In this document: one piece after another, positions 33,786 to 43,432 of the stretch | Position numbering within the stretch: the stretch's first letter is position 1 | Layout of the letters: the number at the start of each line of letters is the position of its first letter | Assembly (NCBI GenBank): GCA_014238285.1 | Contig: JABABK010000023.1 | Span: 1 to 48,056, forward strand | DNA length: 48,056 nucleotides | DNA from: Hellea sp. | GTDB lineage: Bacteria > Pseudomonadota > Alphaproteobacteria > Caulobacterales > Maricaulaceae | Direction of reading: 5' to 3' | Notes under the pieces: model-generated | What the model saw: the letters and a program-made list of their open reading frames with translations, nothing else | Databases searched by the model: none | What the model was told of the DNA's origin: nothing | Made by a program: the position numbers and the translations under genes

Positions 33786-34085
33786 CTACTTGCCCCAATA
33801 CCCGAGCCTAAATCTTTTTGCTATAAGCAAGCTGATAAACCCTACAAAAGTCGCGATAATCAAATAAGAATCATGCCCAATTGGATATTTATTTTCATTC
33901 ACAACATAAAAAACTTGCATGATAAATATGGGAAGGCCTAACACAGTGATCACTTCCAAACTAAATTGCACAAAAATCCAAACTATTCGCTCTTCATAAT
34001 CATCATGAAACTTAAAAAATATCCAACCAAACAAAAATGGAATCGAGAGAGATAAGACTAAAGAAAAAATAAAGACAGGATGCAT
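33786..34085 (-). CDS. Small hypothetical membrane protein
   Basis: A 99-residue AT-rich reading frame with about three hydrophobic helices (roughly 2-20, 33-58 and 70-88) and a basic end (KRFRLGYWGK). I do not recognise a family. The start is uncertain: ATG at 34085 has a GGAA-type site and begins directly with the first helix; ATG at 34142 or TTG at 34190 would add 19 or 35 residues without improving the picture. It is isolated, facing the DUF885 operon end to end. It may be an accessory or spurious gene, but the clear helix pattern favours a real one. Confidence 0.5.
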   Translation of the reverse strand: MHPVFIFSLVLSLSIPFLFGWIFFKFHDDYEERIVWIFVQFSLEVITVLGLPIFIMQVFYVVNENKYPIGHDSYLIIATFVGFISLLIAKRFRLGYWGK

Positions 34086-34336
34086 ATCAAACGATTCCAA
34101 AATTAATTTTAAATTACGGTAACAGTTTCCGAAACTATTCATTCCAGCGATACATGTCGAGTGACGCGAGCTTTTACGGAAGTGTATCAAACAAGAGGAT
34201 TAAATTCAATTATTCCGATAACTGTCCGCGCGCCCCTAAACTTCCAAACCATTCCTTAACCCTATAATCTAAGACCTTCTTAGAGTTTTTCCCTTAATCT
34301 TTGCCGTAGAATTCTAAGCGGCGGGGGTCGGGGAAC

Positions 34337-36082
34337 ATGCTATTTTCAAGTCAATTATCTAGGTTTATTCTTGGAGCGTCCGTGCTCGCGCTTGTCGCTT
34401 GCGGCGGCGGGGGCAGTGATGCGCCTAGTTCTGTAACGCCGCCGCCATCAGGAGGAGGTGCAACACCGCCGCCAGCTGGCGCGCCAAAGACAGCTTCGAC
34501 CTTGAACAACGAAGCCGAGGTCGCTGATTTCTTAAATATGGCGGCCTTTGGCAGCACGGCAAATGATCAAAGTTCGATGATTGGAGCGGATGCTGCGAAA
34601 TGGCTTGAAATTCAGTTTAACGCACCGACAACCTTATTTCTTCCGAGTCTTAAAAGCCGTTTTGAGGCTGGAGAGACTATAGAAGACACTGAACATAGAT
34701 CAGCCTTCTGGGACGCGATGATCACGGCCGAGGACAGCTTGCGACAGCGCATGGTTTTTGCTTTATCTCAAATCCTCGTTATTTCTGATATGGATATGGG
34801 GAATGTTCCTCTGAAGATGTCGCACTATATGGATATCTTGTCCGATAATGCCTTCGGTAATTATCGCGATATACTTGATCAAGTGACATATTCGCCAGCT
34901 ATGGCGAATTATCTGACCTATCTGAAAAACCGCAAAGGTGATCCAGAAACAGGCCGCATGCCGGATGAAAATTACGCCCGCGAAATCATGCAGTTATTTA
35001 CGATTGGCCTCGTTGAACTTAACATGGATGGCTCTGCCAAGACAGATGGCAACGGCAATCCAATCGAGACTTACACCAATGACGATATAATGGGCCTTGC
35101 CAAAGTCTTTACGGGCCTTGCCTATAAAGGCGGTAATTTTTGGGACAGAGACCCCGATGCACAATATTCACGCCTTGAAGTCTATCCAGATAAACACTCT
35201 GAACTAGAAAAAACCTTTCTCGGCAAGACTATATTGGCCGGGACGGGCCCGGAAGCCAGTATTGACGAAGCTCTAGATCATCTTTTCAATCATCCGAATG
35301 TAGCGCCTTTCCTTTCACGGCAACTAATTCAGCGCTTTACGATGAGCAACCCTTCACCGGAATATATAGAACGAGTGGCCAGTGTTTTTGAAAGCGGTCG
35401 GTTCACGGCGCCGAATGATGAAATTTTTGGCACAGGCGAACGGGGTGACTTGAAGGCTACAATCTCGGCTATTCTTTTGGATGAAAGCGTATTACCCGGC
35501 ACAGCACGAACGCGCGAGCAAGGTAAAATTCGTGAACCCATTCTTAGATTTGTCCACTGGGCCCGCGCTTTTAATGTGGATCAAGTCCATGCGGCGAACG
35601 AATGGTCCCTGCTCTACTCCGACGACTCTAAACGCATCAGTCAAAGGCCATTTGGCGCTCCTTCTGTGTTTAACTTTTACCGCCCAGGATTTGTTGCCCC
35701 CGGCACCGAAACTGGCAAAAGCGGACTTACTGCGCCAGAATTTCAAATCGTCCATGAAGGCGCTGCCACGGGCTATGTCAATTTCATGAGCGACTTCATC
35801 CGGGACAATTCCGCAGCCGTCAATGAAGACTGGAATACCTTTAAACCCGATTACAGTTATGAATTATCCATCGTTGATGATGCTGACGCCCTCATCAATC
35901 ACTTGGACAATTTACTTTTGACAGGCCGTATGCAAGCGAAAACGCGCGAACGCATTGGACTCGTCCTCGATGAAATGCCGATCCGGTATGACACTGAATA
36001 TGCCGAAGACGACAAATTCGCCCGCGTTGCTGTTTCGATCACCATGACTGTGACTGACCCAGCTTACATCATTCAATATTAG
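34337..36082 (+). CDS. DUF1800 lipoprotein
   Basis: A 581-residue DUF1800 protein. It begins with a lipoprotein signal (LVAC, Cys22), a glycine run and a Pro/Gly/Ala linker (about 33-51), then the DUF1800 domain with RMVFALSQILVIS, ENYAREIMQLFTIGL and GRPFGAPSVFNFYRPGF-type segments. The family's function is not established. DUF1800 genes commonly pair with DUF1501 genes, and one follows here after 8 bases, so the two probably act together in the envelope. Confidence 0.92.
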   Translation: MLFSSQLSRFILGASVLALVACGGGGSDAPSSVTPPPSGGGATPPPAGAPKTASTLNNEAEVADFLNMAAFGSTANDQSSMIGADAAKWLEIQFNAPTTLFLPSLKSRFEAGETIEDTEHRSAFWDAMITAEDSLRQRMVFALSQILVISDMDMGNVPLKMSHYMDILSDNAFGNYRDILDQVTYSPAMANYLTYLKNRKGDPETGRMPDENYAREIMQLFTIGLVELNMDGSAKTDGNGNPIETYTNDDIMGLAKVFTGLAYKGGNFWDRDPDAQYSRLEVYPDKHSELEKTFLGKTILAGTGPEASIDEALDHLFNHPNVAPFLSRQLIQRFTMSNPSPEYIERVASVFESGRFTAPNDEIFGTGERGDLKATISAILLDESVLPGTARTREQGKIREPILRFVHWARAFNVDQVHAANEWSLLYSDDSKRISQRPFGAPSVFNFYRPGFVAPGTETGKSGLTAPEFQIVHEGAATGYVNFMSDFIRDNSAAVNEDWNTFKPDYSYELSIVDDADALINHLDNLLLTGRMQAKTRERIGLVLDEMPIRYDTEYAEDDKFARVAVSITMTVTDPAYIIQY

Positions 36083-36090
36083 GGTCCAAT

Positions 36091-37509
36091 ATGCCAAATT
36101 TAAACCGAAGAAACTTCTTAAGCGCTGCGGGCGCTGTTGGCCTCCTTGGCGGCGCTGGTATGTTGCCGGGGCTTGGGGGCTCTGCGCATGCTGCAAATGT
36201 ACAAGGCTATAAAGCCCTCGTCTGTGTATTCCTTGATGGCGGCATGGATCATGCTGATACAATTCTTCCCTATGATCAACCAGCCTATGACGCTTTAAAA
36301 GACCTGCGATCAGGCCTTTTTAACGCTTACGGCGTTGGATCAGGAAATTCCTCTAGAGATATTGAAAACCTTCTGCCAATTAATCCCATAAACAGCGACG
36401 ATTTTGGCGCACGTAAATATGCGATGCCGAGAGAACTAGGCCCTTTGAAAGAGCTTTTCGACAATGGTAATGCCGCCATTATCGGCAATATAGGCCCGCT
36501 TGTCGTGCCAACGAATAGAGCGTCACTTGATAATCCCAACAGCCAACTCCCTGGTCGGTTGTTTTCGCACAATGATCAACGGGCAACCTGGGTCTCCCAG
36601 GGCACAGAAGGCACGCAGCATGGTTGGGGCGGCAGGTTCGCCGATATCATGGCTGACGCCGACCCTGGATCGAATAGTCGGTTTTCTGCCATTTCCACAA
36701 ACGGCACAGGTATTTTCTTAGCCGGTGAAAATGTCAAGCAATTCGCTGCCCCAGTTGGCGGCGCCGCAAACTACAATTATGTGACTCATAAGTGGTATTG
36801 GGGGTCAGCTTATAATTCCGATGCGGCGCGTCAGATTATGAAAGAGCATCTTGCGAGTGCTGATATGGCGTCTTCCAATCTCTATATGAAAGATGTTGTC
36901 GGCCTGAATCAACGCGCTATGGATAACTTGGATGAGTTTATACCAGCTATAGAAAACGCGCCTGTTCTCAACACAATATTTCCTGATGAAAAATTAGGGA
37001 AACAACTCAAAACCGTCGCTGAAACCATTAGTGTCCAAATGTCCCTCAACGTTTCGCGTCAGGTCTTTTATGTGCGCCTCGGTGGCTTCGACACCCATGA
37101 AGGACAGGCGAGTGCCCTACCGGAACGTCAAGCTCGTGTCGCCAATGGAATTGCCAGCTTTTATGCAGCGATGGAAGAAATGGGCATGCAAGATAGTGTC
37201 ACGCTATTTACAGCATCAGATTTTGGTAGAACTTTAATCGATAATGGCGATGGTACAGATCATGGCTGGGGCGGACACCAATTTGTGGTCGGCGGCGGCG
37301 TCAATGGCAACCGGATATACGGCACTATGCCGGAAATAGATCTATCACTTGATTATTACACCTCCGAACGCGGTCGTCTAATCCCGAGCGTATCCGTTGA
37401 TCAATATGCGGCAACGTTAGGCGCGTGGTACGGATTATCGCCGAGCGAGCTTCACGGTATATTTCCGAATTTAAATAATTTCAGCGCTCAGAATTTGGGC
37501 TTTATCTAA
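36091..37509 (+). CDS. DUF1501 protein with Tat signal
   Basis: A 472-residue DUF1501 protein. The N-terminus NRRNFLSAAGAVGLLGG is a twin-arginine signal, so the protein is exported folded, often with a bound cofactor or metal. Inside are FLDGGMD near the start, HGWGG and the late GFDTHEGQ and DHGWGGHQF segments, which resemble the metal-binding parts of the alkaline-phosphatase/sulfatase fold. The reaction is unknown. Export as the Tat-dependent partner of the DUF1800 lipoprotein fits their joint operon. Confidence 0.92.
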   Translation: MPNLNRRNFLSAAGAVGLLGGAGMLPGLGGSAHAANVQGYKALVCVFLDGGMDHADTILPYDQPAYDALKDLRSGLFNAYGVGSGNSSRDIENLLPINPINSDDFGARKYAMPRELGPLKELFDNGNAAIIGNIGPLVVPTNRASLDNPNSQLPGRLFSHNDQRATWVSQGTEGTQHGWGGRFADIMADADPGSNSRFSAISTNGTGIFLAGENVKQFAAPVGGAANYNYVTHKWYWGSAYNSDAARQIMKEHLASADMASSNLYMKDVVGLNQRAMDNLDEFIPAIENAPVLNTIFPDEKLGKQLKTVAETISVQMSLNVSRQVFYVRLGGFDTHEGQASALPERQARVANGIASFYAAMEEMGMQDSVTLFTASDFGRTLIDNGDGTDHGWGGHQFVVGGGVNGNRIYGTMPEIDLSLDYYTSERGRLIPSVSVDQYAATLGAWYGLSPSELHGIFPNLNNFSAQNLGFI

Positions 37510-37521
37510 GCCCAAAATTTT
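37494..37521. terminator. Hairpin at the DUF1501/dksA convergence
   Basis: TTTGGGCTT-N5-AAGCCCAAA is a 9-bp stem that includes the DUF1501 stop codon, followed on the plus strand by ATTTT. dksA ends 12 bases later on the other strand, where AATTTTGGGC precedes the stem. A short-tailed, possibly two-way terminator. Confidence 0.5.
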
Positions 37522-37532
37522 AGTCAAATTAT

Positions 37533-37967
37533 TTAAGCTCTAGTCCGCTCACCATGTTCATGCATTTCTTGAGCTTCAATGGATAGAGTTGCGATAGGAC
37601 GCGCATCAAGCCGGCGAACGCCGATTTGATCGCCTGTTTCTTCACAATAACCATAACGGCCATGCTCAAGGCGATACAAAGCTTTATCGATCTTTTTGAT
37701 TAGCTTACGTAGGCGATCTTTTGTCCGTAGTTCAAGTTGACGATCTGCATTGGCAACGGCTGTATCTGCCGGATCAGGGTGAGAGACATTTTCGCCCTGT
37801 AAAAACTCTACAGTGTCTTTGGTTTGTTCAATAATATCAGCTTTCCAGGTCAGGAGTTTGATCTTGAAATACTCTTTTTGAACTGGATTCATGAATTTTT
37901 CGTCGTCCGAAGGCGCATAACCTTCCGGTACGATAACTTGCTTAAGCTTTGCTGCGCTTCTAGCCAT
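37533..37967 (-). CDS. dksA: RNA polymerase-binding transcription factor DksA
   Basis: A 144-residue DksA, which binds in the secondary channel of RNA polymerase and helps ppGpp retune transcription on starvation. The coiled coil covers about 30-100 and the C-terminal finger reads YGYCEETGDQIG, with only one cysteine (Cys108) where four bind zinc in E. coli; the remaining positions are Thr/Asp, Ala and Ser-type residues. Cysteine-poor DksA is common in Alphaproteobacteria. Start ATG at 37967; transcribed divergently from the MoxR gene. Confidence 0.95.
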   Translation of the reverse strand: MARSAAKLKQVIVPEGYAPSDDEKFMNPVQKEYFKIKLLTWKADIIEQTKDTVEFLQGENVSHPDPADTAVANADRQLELRTKDRLRKLIKKIDKALYRLEHGRYGYCEETGDQIGVRRLDARPIATLSIEAQEMHEHGERTRA

Positions 37968-38131
37968 AGCGACTCACCCTCTTTTATTACGTTTTCGCGC
38001 GTAGTACCGCCAGAATGCCTGTCTGACAATACAAATTCGCACGCTTATCTTTCTCTTTTTCAAAAGCTCTAAATCTCCTTGCAACCTGCGTGCCATCGCA
38101 TTAGAGGAATTGGCACTATTGGAGACATATT

Positions 38132-38977
38132 ATGAAGTTTGATGGCACAAAAGATTATGTCGCGACCCGCGACCTGAAAATGGCTGTGAACGCTGCCATT
38201 ACGCTGGAGCGCCCTCTTCTGATTAAAGGCGAACCAGGGACAGGTAAGACCGTTCTAGCCCACGAAATCTCCAAAGCTCTCGACGCGCCGATGATTATCT
38301 GGAACATCAAATCCACCACCAAAGCCCAGCAAGGCCTCTATGAATATGATGCCGTTGCGCGCCTGCGTGATAGCCAGCTAGGCGATGGTAAAGTCCACGA
38401 TATCGGGAACTACATTAAAAAAGGAAAGCTCTGGGAAGCGTTTGAAAGCGAAAAGCGTCCTATTCTCTTGATTGACGAAATCGACAAAGCCGATATCGAA
38501 TTTCCAAATGACTTACTTCACGAACTCGATCAAATGTCATTCCACGTCTATGAAACGAATGAGACGATCAAGGCCAAACAGCGCCCGATCATCATCATCA
38601 CCTCAAACAATGAAAAAGATTTGCCGGACGCGTTCCTGCGCCGCTGTTTCTTCCATTACATTCAATTCCCGGATGCCGAGACCATGACCAAGATTGTCGA
38701 TGTTCACTTCCCGGATATCAAATCCCGCCTCCTAAGCGCCGCCATGAAGCGTTTCTATGAAGTGCGCGAAATGCCGGGCCTAAAGAAGAAACCGTCTACA
38801 TCGGAACTGCTCGACTGGCTCAAGCTGTTATTGGTTGAAGACATCGACCCCGAAATCATCAAAGAAGCCGATCCGAAAAAACTCATCCCGCCGCTCCACG
38901 GCGCTTTGCTAAAAAACGAGCAAGATGTGCATTTGTTTGAGAGATTGGCGTTTTTGGCGAGACGTGAGGGGCGGTAG
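38132..38977 (+). CDS. MoxR-family AAA+ ATPase
   Basis: A 281-residue AAA+ ATPase with Walker A GEPGTGKT (33-40), Walker B LLIDEIDKAD (Asp115, Glu116), sensor 1 (ITSNNEKDL) and the arginine-finger region (FLRRCFFHYI). MoxR proteins act as chaperones that insert cofactors or assemble complexes, usually with a von Willebrand A protein encoded next door. No such gene follows here; the next gene is a tyrosinase 139 bases on. The missing partner may lie elsewhere or have been displaced. Confidence 0.92.
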   Translation: MKFDGTKDYVATRDLKMAVNAAITLERPLLIKGEPGTGKTVLAHEISKALDAPMIIWNIKSTTKAQQGLYEYDAVARLRDSQLGDGKVHDIGNYIKKGKLWEAFESEKRPILLIDEIDKADIEFPNDLLHELDQMSFHVYETNETIKAKQRPIIIITSNNEKDLPDAFLRRCFFHYIQFPDAETMTKIVDVHFPDIKSRLLSAAMKRFYEVREMPGLKKKPSTSELLDWLKLLLVEDIDPEIIKEADPKKLIPPLHGALLKNEQDVHLFERLAFLARREGR

Positions 38978-39116
38978 AGCTTTAAATTACTGCATTGTTC
39001 TCAAAATATTTCCTGATAAAACAATAGCTAACAGGCACATTGCAAAAAACAACCATTGTGATAAGCTTGAATTGACAACGTTGTTCCATTGTGGTGCGAC
39101 TTGGCAGGGCGACATC

Positions 39117-40469
39117 ATGAAATTATCACGACGGCACTTTATTGCTACGACTTCGGCATTCTCATTTGTAAATTTTGGAACGCTTGCATCAGCGCAAACC
39201 GTCAGGGTCCGCCGGAACTTCGACACATTAAGAGAGACCGACGACGATTTACTTGCCCTTAAAGAGGGTATTACACAAATGAAATCAAGGAGCAGTACAG
39301 ATCCGCTCTCTTGGGAAACCCAAAGACGCATCCACGCTAATTGGGACTGGCAACACGGAGGATGGCGGTTTTTCCCATGGCACAGAGTTCAGTTAGAATC
39401 TTTTGAACAAATCATTGCCCATCTTACAGGTCATACAAGTTTTGCTCTACCTTATTGGGACTGGCAGCAATCGCGCTTCGTTCCTGAAAGCTTCTTTGAC
39501 ACTGCTTCACCTCTATACATAAATGGCCGTGCTCTAAATCCAACAGTTGACGTTAGTTTAGCTCGCTGGGGCCGTCAGCAAAGGTTTGCTAATTTAGCAT
39601 TAGATTCTTTTTCAACATTCGTTGGATCACCAAGAAGCTCAGGGCGCGTTGAAAATCTCGGGCACAACTTAATTCATATGATTGTTGGCGGTGCAATGAG
39701 CAGTGCGGAAAATGCTACAGAAGATCCATTATTCTTTCTCCACCATGCCAATGTTGATAGAGTTTGGTCAACTTGGCACAATAACAGCGTAAGACCATAC
39801 CCATCCGATTTCAGCCGTGAAGCCATATCAGGATTTCAAACACCCAATGGTCCACGTCCGATAGTTTTTGCAGGTCAAATACTAGACACTGTCAGTATGG
39901 GATATACTTACGACAACCCTTATCCTTTTCCCGTCTTTAGCGTCACAGCTACGCCGCCTGAAGGCAAAACTAAACGCGAAAAAATTAGCGCAAGAGACTA
40001 TTTCGCAATGGCAAAAATCGAAGGAGAACCGACAGAGTTAAGTGTTGATCTTCCGCAAGAGGCAATCAATGCTATTCGAGAAGATTTTGACCAAGAGCTT
40101 TCAATCGAAGCGACAGGCGTCGTTAGATACGGACTAAAAAATCTACAAAGCCGCGTTATGAAAGTTATTGCATCTGCACCTGAAGGCGGAAGAGAGGGGC
40201 TTCCAGCTCCTGAACCAGTTGTTTTGATAGCCTCTGCTGCATTTTTCCATACGCCCAAGCCAGGACATGAAAACGGACATGAAAAGCATCATGATCTAGG
40301 CGCGACGTTTGCGTTTGGAGACGATATCATAAACTTGATTGGTTTAAGCAAAGGTCCAATTACTCTAACCAGTTCTACAATACCGGGACGAGGCGCTGAA
40401 ACAGACACCAAACCAATAGCAACAGGTTTAGAATTCACCTTAAAAGTCACTAGAAGTAAATGGATTTAA
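39117..40469 (+). CDS. Tyrosinase-family copper oxidase, exported
   Basis: A 450-residue type 3 copper protein. The start is ATG at 39117 (AGGG site); the N-terminus LSRRHFIATTSAFSF is a twin-arginine signal ending at ASA (residue 26), so it is exported folded with copper. Copper A ligands are His73, His80 and His89 (FFPWHR); copper B ligands are His183, His187 and His210 (FFLHHANVD). The family oxidises phenols to catechols and quinones, leading to melanin-like products. A C-terminal region of about 170 residues, including a HENGHEKHH stretch, resembles the C-terminal caps that shield or load copper in related enzymes. It overlaps the next gene by 10 bases. Confidence 0.92.
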   Translation: MKLSRRHFIATTSAFSFVNFGTLASAQTVRVRRNFDTLRETDDDLLALKEGITQMKSRSSTDPLSWETQRRIHANWDWQHGGWRFFPWHRVQLESFEQIIAHLTGHTSFALPYWDWQQSRFVPESFFDTASPLYINGRALNPTVDVSLARWGRQQRFANLALDSFSTFVGSPRSSGRVENLGHNLIHMIVGGAMSSAENATEDPLFFLHHANVDRVWSTWHNNSVRPYPSDFSREAISGFQTPNGPRPIVFAGQILDTVSMGYTYDNPYPFPVFSVTATPPEGKTKREKISARDYFAMAKIEGEPTELSVDLPQEAINAIREDFDQELSIEATGVVRYGLKNLQSRVMKVIASAPEGGREGLPAPEPVVLIASAAFFHTPKPGHENGHEKHHDLGATFAFGDDIINLIGLSKGPITLTSSTIPGRGAETDTKPIATGLEFTLKVTRSKWI

Positions 40470-42136
40470 AAACGTTAGCATTTTGTTTGATTGCTTTATT
40501 ATTTTCAAACACTGCAATTTCTCAAACAGAGCCAATTGATCACTCTGGATATCAGACCGCATATTTAAATTCGCGAGTAACCCATGTAGATTGGCATAAA
40601 AACCCGACAGCAGAAGAAATCAGGCTCATAAAAAAATATCTTACAGGCCAAAACATTTCGGTTGAACCAGATATTTTGAACATTCCTGATATCCTCGAAA
40701 TTAGAAGAATTTTTTATAAAAACCATGCGTGGGCCGAACCAGAAGACCTAGCGTTTAATTTACAACAGACAATTTTAAATCAAAGATTACTGGACGATAA
40801 TGAATCTGTCCCGCCACAATTAACCAAAGATTTGAAATTGGAATTGCTGAATTTACTGGCAGCAAGACCTGCTCTTATACCTATAGACTATCAAGAAACC
40901 ATTTCCGAATTTGAAAGAGACTTGATACTCAATCTTCTTGTTAAGTTAAAATTAATACCGTCAAAAAACCTTGATCTACCCGATGAAGTCCAACAGCTTA
41001 TTTCTATAAAAGAGCGTTTATATATGCATGGCCAATATCTATTATATAGTCCAATGACCTTCGCAGAAAAAGACGCAAACCATATCAAAATTAGCCTAGC
41101 TAGAGAATTTGATTTTTTGGAAATTACTCCTCTGAACTTAATGGCCGAAAGAGACTTATTAACTGAATTTTCGACAGATCTGTTATCTAAAGCGCCATTT
41201 TTGAACACTCCTAAAGCCTCAGACACCTTAAATATTGAGACTGAAATGATGGATCAATTGCCATGGGACGAACTTATTTCCTCAGCTATCGAACCGAGTT
41301 CTATACAAATTGACGCCCAGAGTGAAGAAGTTGTACTGATGGACGATTTCGAAATACCATTGTTTTTTTTCGTTGGAGAAATAGACCTTCCACCAACCAG
41401 TGCTCCTCCGCCAGGCTCTGCATTGCGGTGGGACCCAGCTTCAGGACCAATAATAGTCTGTATTCAAGACCGGAAAAGATCAGCTGATACTACCGACATC
41501 TACTATGAAGAAATGTTTGCAATCATACGAAATGCTGCCCTAGCGTGGGAAAATGTATCCGGCGTAGAAATAAATGTAAGTCCTTTTTCTGAATGCGAAG
41601 ATCAAAGTAACTCAACAATAATAAATTCAGATGATGAAGGCGATGACGATGATGAGCTATCCCAGCACCTTGTAACTGGCCACATAGAAAGAAATGCAGG
41701 TGCTCTTGCGGCAGCGGACCATTTGGGAAATCGACTAGATGGTAGCGGAGCTCTAACGTTCAAATCAGAATATTTATTCAATGACAGAATTTGCGGCCTT
41801 CGAGGAACTCACGGCCGGAATAAATGCCGTTATGCCGATGCTCTCCATGAATTTGGTCATTTATTGGGGTTTTCCCATGATCATATTGGGATAAATTCCC
41901 CGGATTGCGAAGGAAAACGTATATCTGGCGAAACAATTGATATGGAAATGACCTATTATGACCCGAATTCGATTATGAATTACTGCAACCGGGTTCGGTG
42001 GGACGGGAGATTAAGCGCTGGCGACATTTGTTCTGTTCAAGTCGCTTATCCAAAACATGGCTTTGTTCAACCACTTGAATCTACCTGTTACGAAACAGCA
42101 AAAGTCGCGGCTTTGATTGATGCAAATAGGCTTTGA
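40460..42136 (+). CDS. Secreted metzincin zinc protease
   Basis: A 558-residue exported protease. Signal peptide 1-21, then about 300 residues of unrecognised, mostly helical sequence that may be a propeptide, an acidic linker, and a catalytic domain from about 330. The zinc site HEFGHLLGFSH (His463, Glu464, His467, His473) and the Met-turn SIMNY about 40 residues later define a metzincin, closest in look to matrixin/astacin types. Its ATG lies inside the end of the tyrosinase gene (10-base overlap), so the two are translationally coupled. An obvious hypothesis is that the protease matures the tyrosinase. Noticeably AT-rich. Confidence 0.88.
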   Translation: MDLKTLAFCLIALLFSNTAISQTEPIDHSGYQTAYLNSRVTHVDWHKNPTAEEIRLIKKYLTGQNISVEPDILNIPDILEIRRIFYKNHAWAEPEDLAFNLQQTILNQRLLDDNESVPPQLTKDLKLELLNLLAARPALIPIDYQETISEFERDLILNLLVKLKLIPSKNLDLPDEVQQLISIKERLYMHGQYLLYSPMTFAEKDANHIKISLAREFDFLEITPLNLMAERDLLTEFSTDLLSKAPFLNTPKASDTLNIETEMMDQLPWDELISSAIEPSSIQIDAQSEEVVLMDDFEIPLFFFVGEIDLPPTSAPPPGSALRWDPASGPIIVCIQDRKRSADTTDIYYEEMFAIIRNAALAWENVSGVEINVSPFSECEDQSNSTIINSDDEGDDDDELSQHLVTGHIERNAGALAAADHLGNRLDGSGALTFKSEYLFNDRICGLRGTHGRNKCRYADALHEFGHLLGFSHDHIGINSPDCEGKRISGETIDMEMTYYDPNSIMNYCNRVRWDGRLSAGDICSVQVAYPKHGFVQPLESTCYETAKVAALIDANRL

Positions 42137-42160
42137 TACCGCATTCAAAACGATGAACAA

Positions 42161-43432
42161 TCAACCCAATACGCCCCACAAATCAGGGACATCAGATAAT
42201 GCCTCTTCATAGTAGGCTTGAAAGCCCGGCATTTTGACTTGGTTGAGAAAGCCGGAATAGCTCATATAAGAGACGAGGAAGCGTAGGTCTTTGGCCCAAG
42301 GCGGCATGTATTGGCCCGGCTCTATGAGGCCTTCGGCGGCAAGTGTCGCCAGCGCTGGAACATCTTCGAGGTCCATTTTACCGACGAATAACAGCCGGAT
42401 AAGATCGGCACGGTGGAGCTTAACCACAGTCCGCATAAAATTATGTACCCGTAGAAGTCCGTTAAGATAGACCATGTCTTTAGTGAAAGGCGCGCCGCCT
42501 GAAATCATACCGCCCCTGAATATGCGCCTTGTGTTATCATAGGCCTCTTCGCGCTCGCATTCACAGCTGATATAGTAATCGAACACTTCTTTGAAATCAG
42601 CGCCGTCAATGCTCATCTGAATAGCGATCACGCGATCCGAAAGACGGCGAAACCGGCGTGGATCCATGGCCCCGCTAATGATCTCCGCAAAGACAGCTAG
42701 GCCCTCTTGAATTTCTGTTACTCTGGCATGGGCACGCCCTAGCAGCGGGAAGTTATCTTGCGCCCGACCATTGAGCGTTGTGGCCACATGAATAAGCGCT
42801 TCGTGCTGCATTAATTGATCGACATCGCGCGGCGTAAATCTTGCGTTTGAATTGACCCTAATACGGCGTGACCCGGCCAGCGCTTTGGACGGAATATCAT
42901 CCGCCATTTCAATGCGCGGCGCGGCATCGCCAAAATGCTGAGCAAGGTTTGGTGAAAGGCGATTTGCAAATTCTTTCGGGGTCAGCCAGACTTCATAACC
43001 GTCTACGACGAGCTTCTCAACATCAAGACCATCCAGCGTATCATCCATATGCCGCGCCAGATCAATGACGCGGGTTTTACCGTCGATCAAAATTTCTGTC
43101 GGGACACCGTAAAGCTGTGCGGAGTGGGTGTAAAACTCAGGCGTCCTACGAGCTTCCAGCATAAGCGCTGTACGCTCTATAGAATTCGCCATTCGTTCAA
43201 GCCACTGACCGACAACGTCTTTATTATCAATAAGTTGGCGCGCATCCTTGATGTGATCGAAACTGGTTTTAAGGTCTATGGATGCATATTCTGGATTAGG
43301 TAATTTACCGGATTTCAGAAAGTCTCGTTTATGCTGGTCATCCCAAATCAACGACCCCAAAATCTTCATTGAGGCCGTTGCTATATTTAAGTGCCCGGCA
43401 GCCTTAATGGCCTTTTGGCGTCTAGGATTCAT
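42161..43432 (-). CDS. QEGLA-motif (DUF1704) putative metallocarboxypeptidase
   Basis: A 423-residue protein of the family annotated as flavohemoglobin expression-modulating QEGLA motif protein (DUF1704), related to the MATCAP/tyrosine carboxypeptidases of animals. The HExxxH motif (His210, Glu211, His215) is followed by TTLNG and, some 25 residues on, by QEGLAVFAE, whose glutamate should complete the metal site. The start I favour is ATG at 43432 (MNPRRQ), overlapping the gyrA stop by 11 bases; ATG at 43483 would extend it by 17 residues into gyrA. The bacterial function is not known. It converges on the metzincin gene. Confidence 0.88.
   Translation of the reverse strand: MNPRRQKAIKAAGHLNIATASMKILGSLIWDDQHKRDFLKSGKLPNPEYASIDLKTSFDHIKDARQLIDNKDVVGQWLERMANSIERTALMLEARRTPEFYTHSAQLYGVPTEILIDGKTRVIDLARHMDDTLDGLDVEKLVVDGYEVWLTPKEFANRLSPNLAQHFGDAAPRIEMADDIPSKALAGSRRIRVNSNARFTPRDVDQLMQHEALIHVATTLNGRAQDNFPLLGRAHARVTEIQEGLAVFAEIISGAMDPRRFRRLSDRVIAIQMSIDGADFKEVFDYYISCECEREEAYDNTRRIFRGGMISGGAPFTKDMVYLNGLLRVHNFMRTVVKLHRADLIRLLFVGKMDLEDVPALATLAAEGLIEPGQYMPPWAKDLRFLVSYMSYSGFLNQVKMPGFQAYYEEALSDVPDLWGVLG

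Noticed and set aside
34086-34190. Longer forms of the small membrane protein
   Set aside because: Starts at 34142 or 34190 add polar residues before the first helix; the first lacks good spacing and the second is TTG.
38925-39116. An N-terminal extension of the tyrosinase overlapping the MoxR gene
   Set aside because: The Tat signal begins at the ATG at 39117, which has a ribosome site; the extension would bury the signal.
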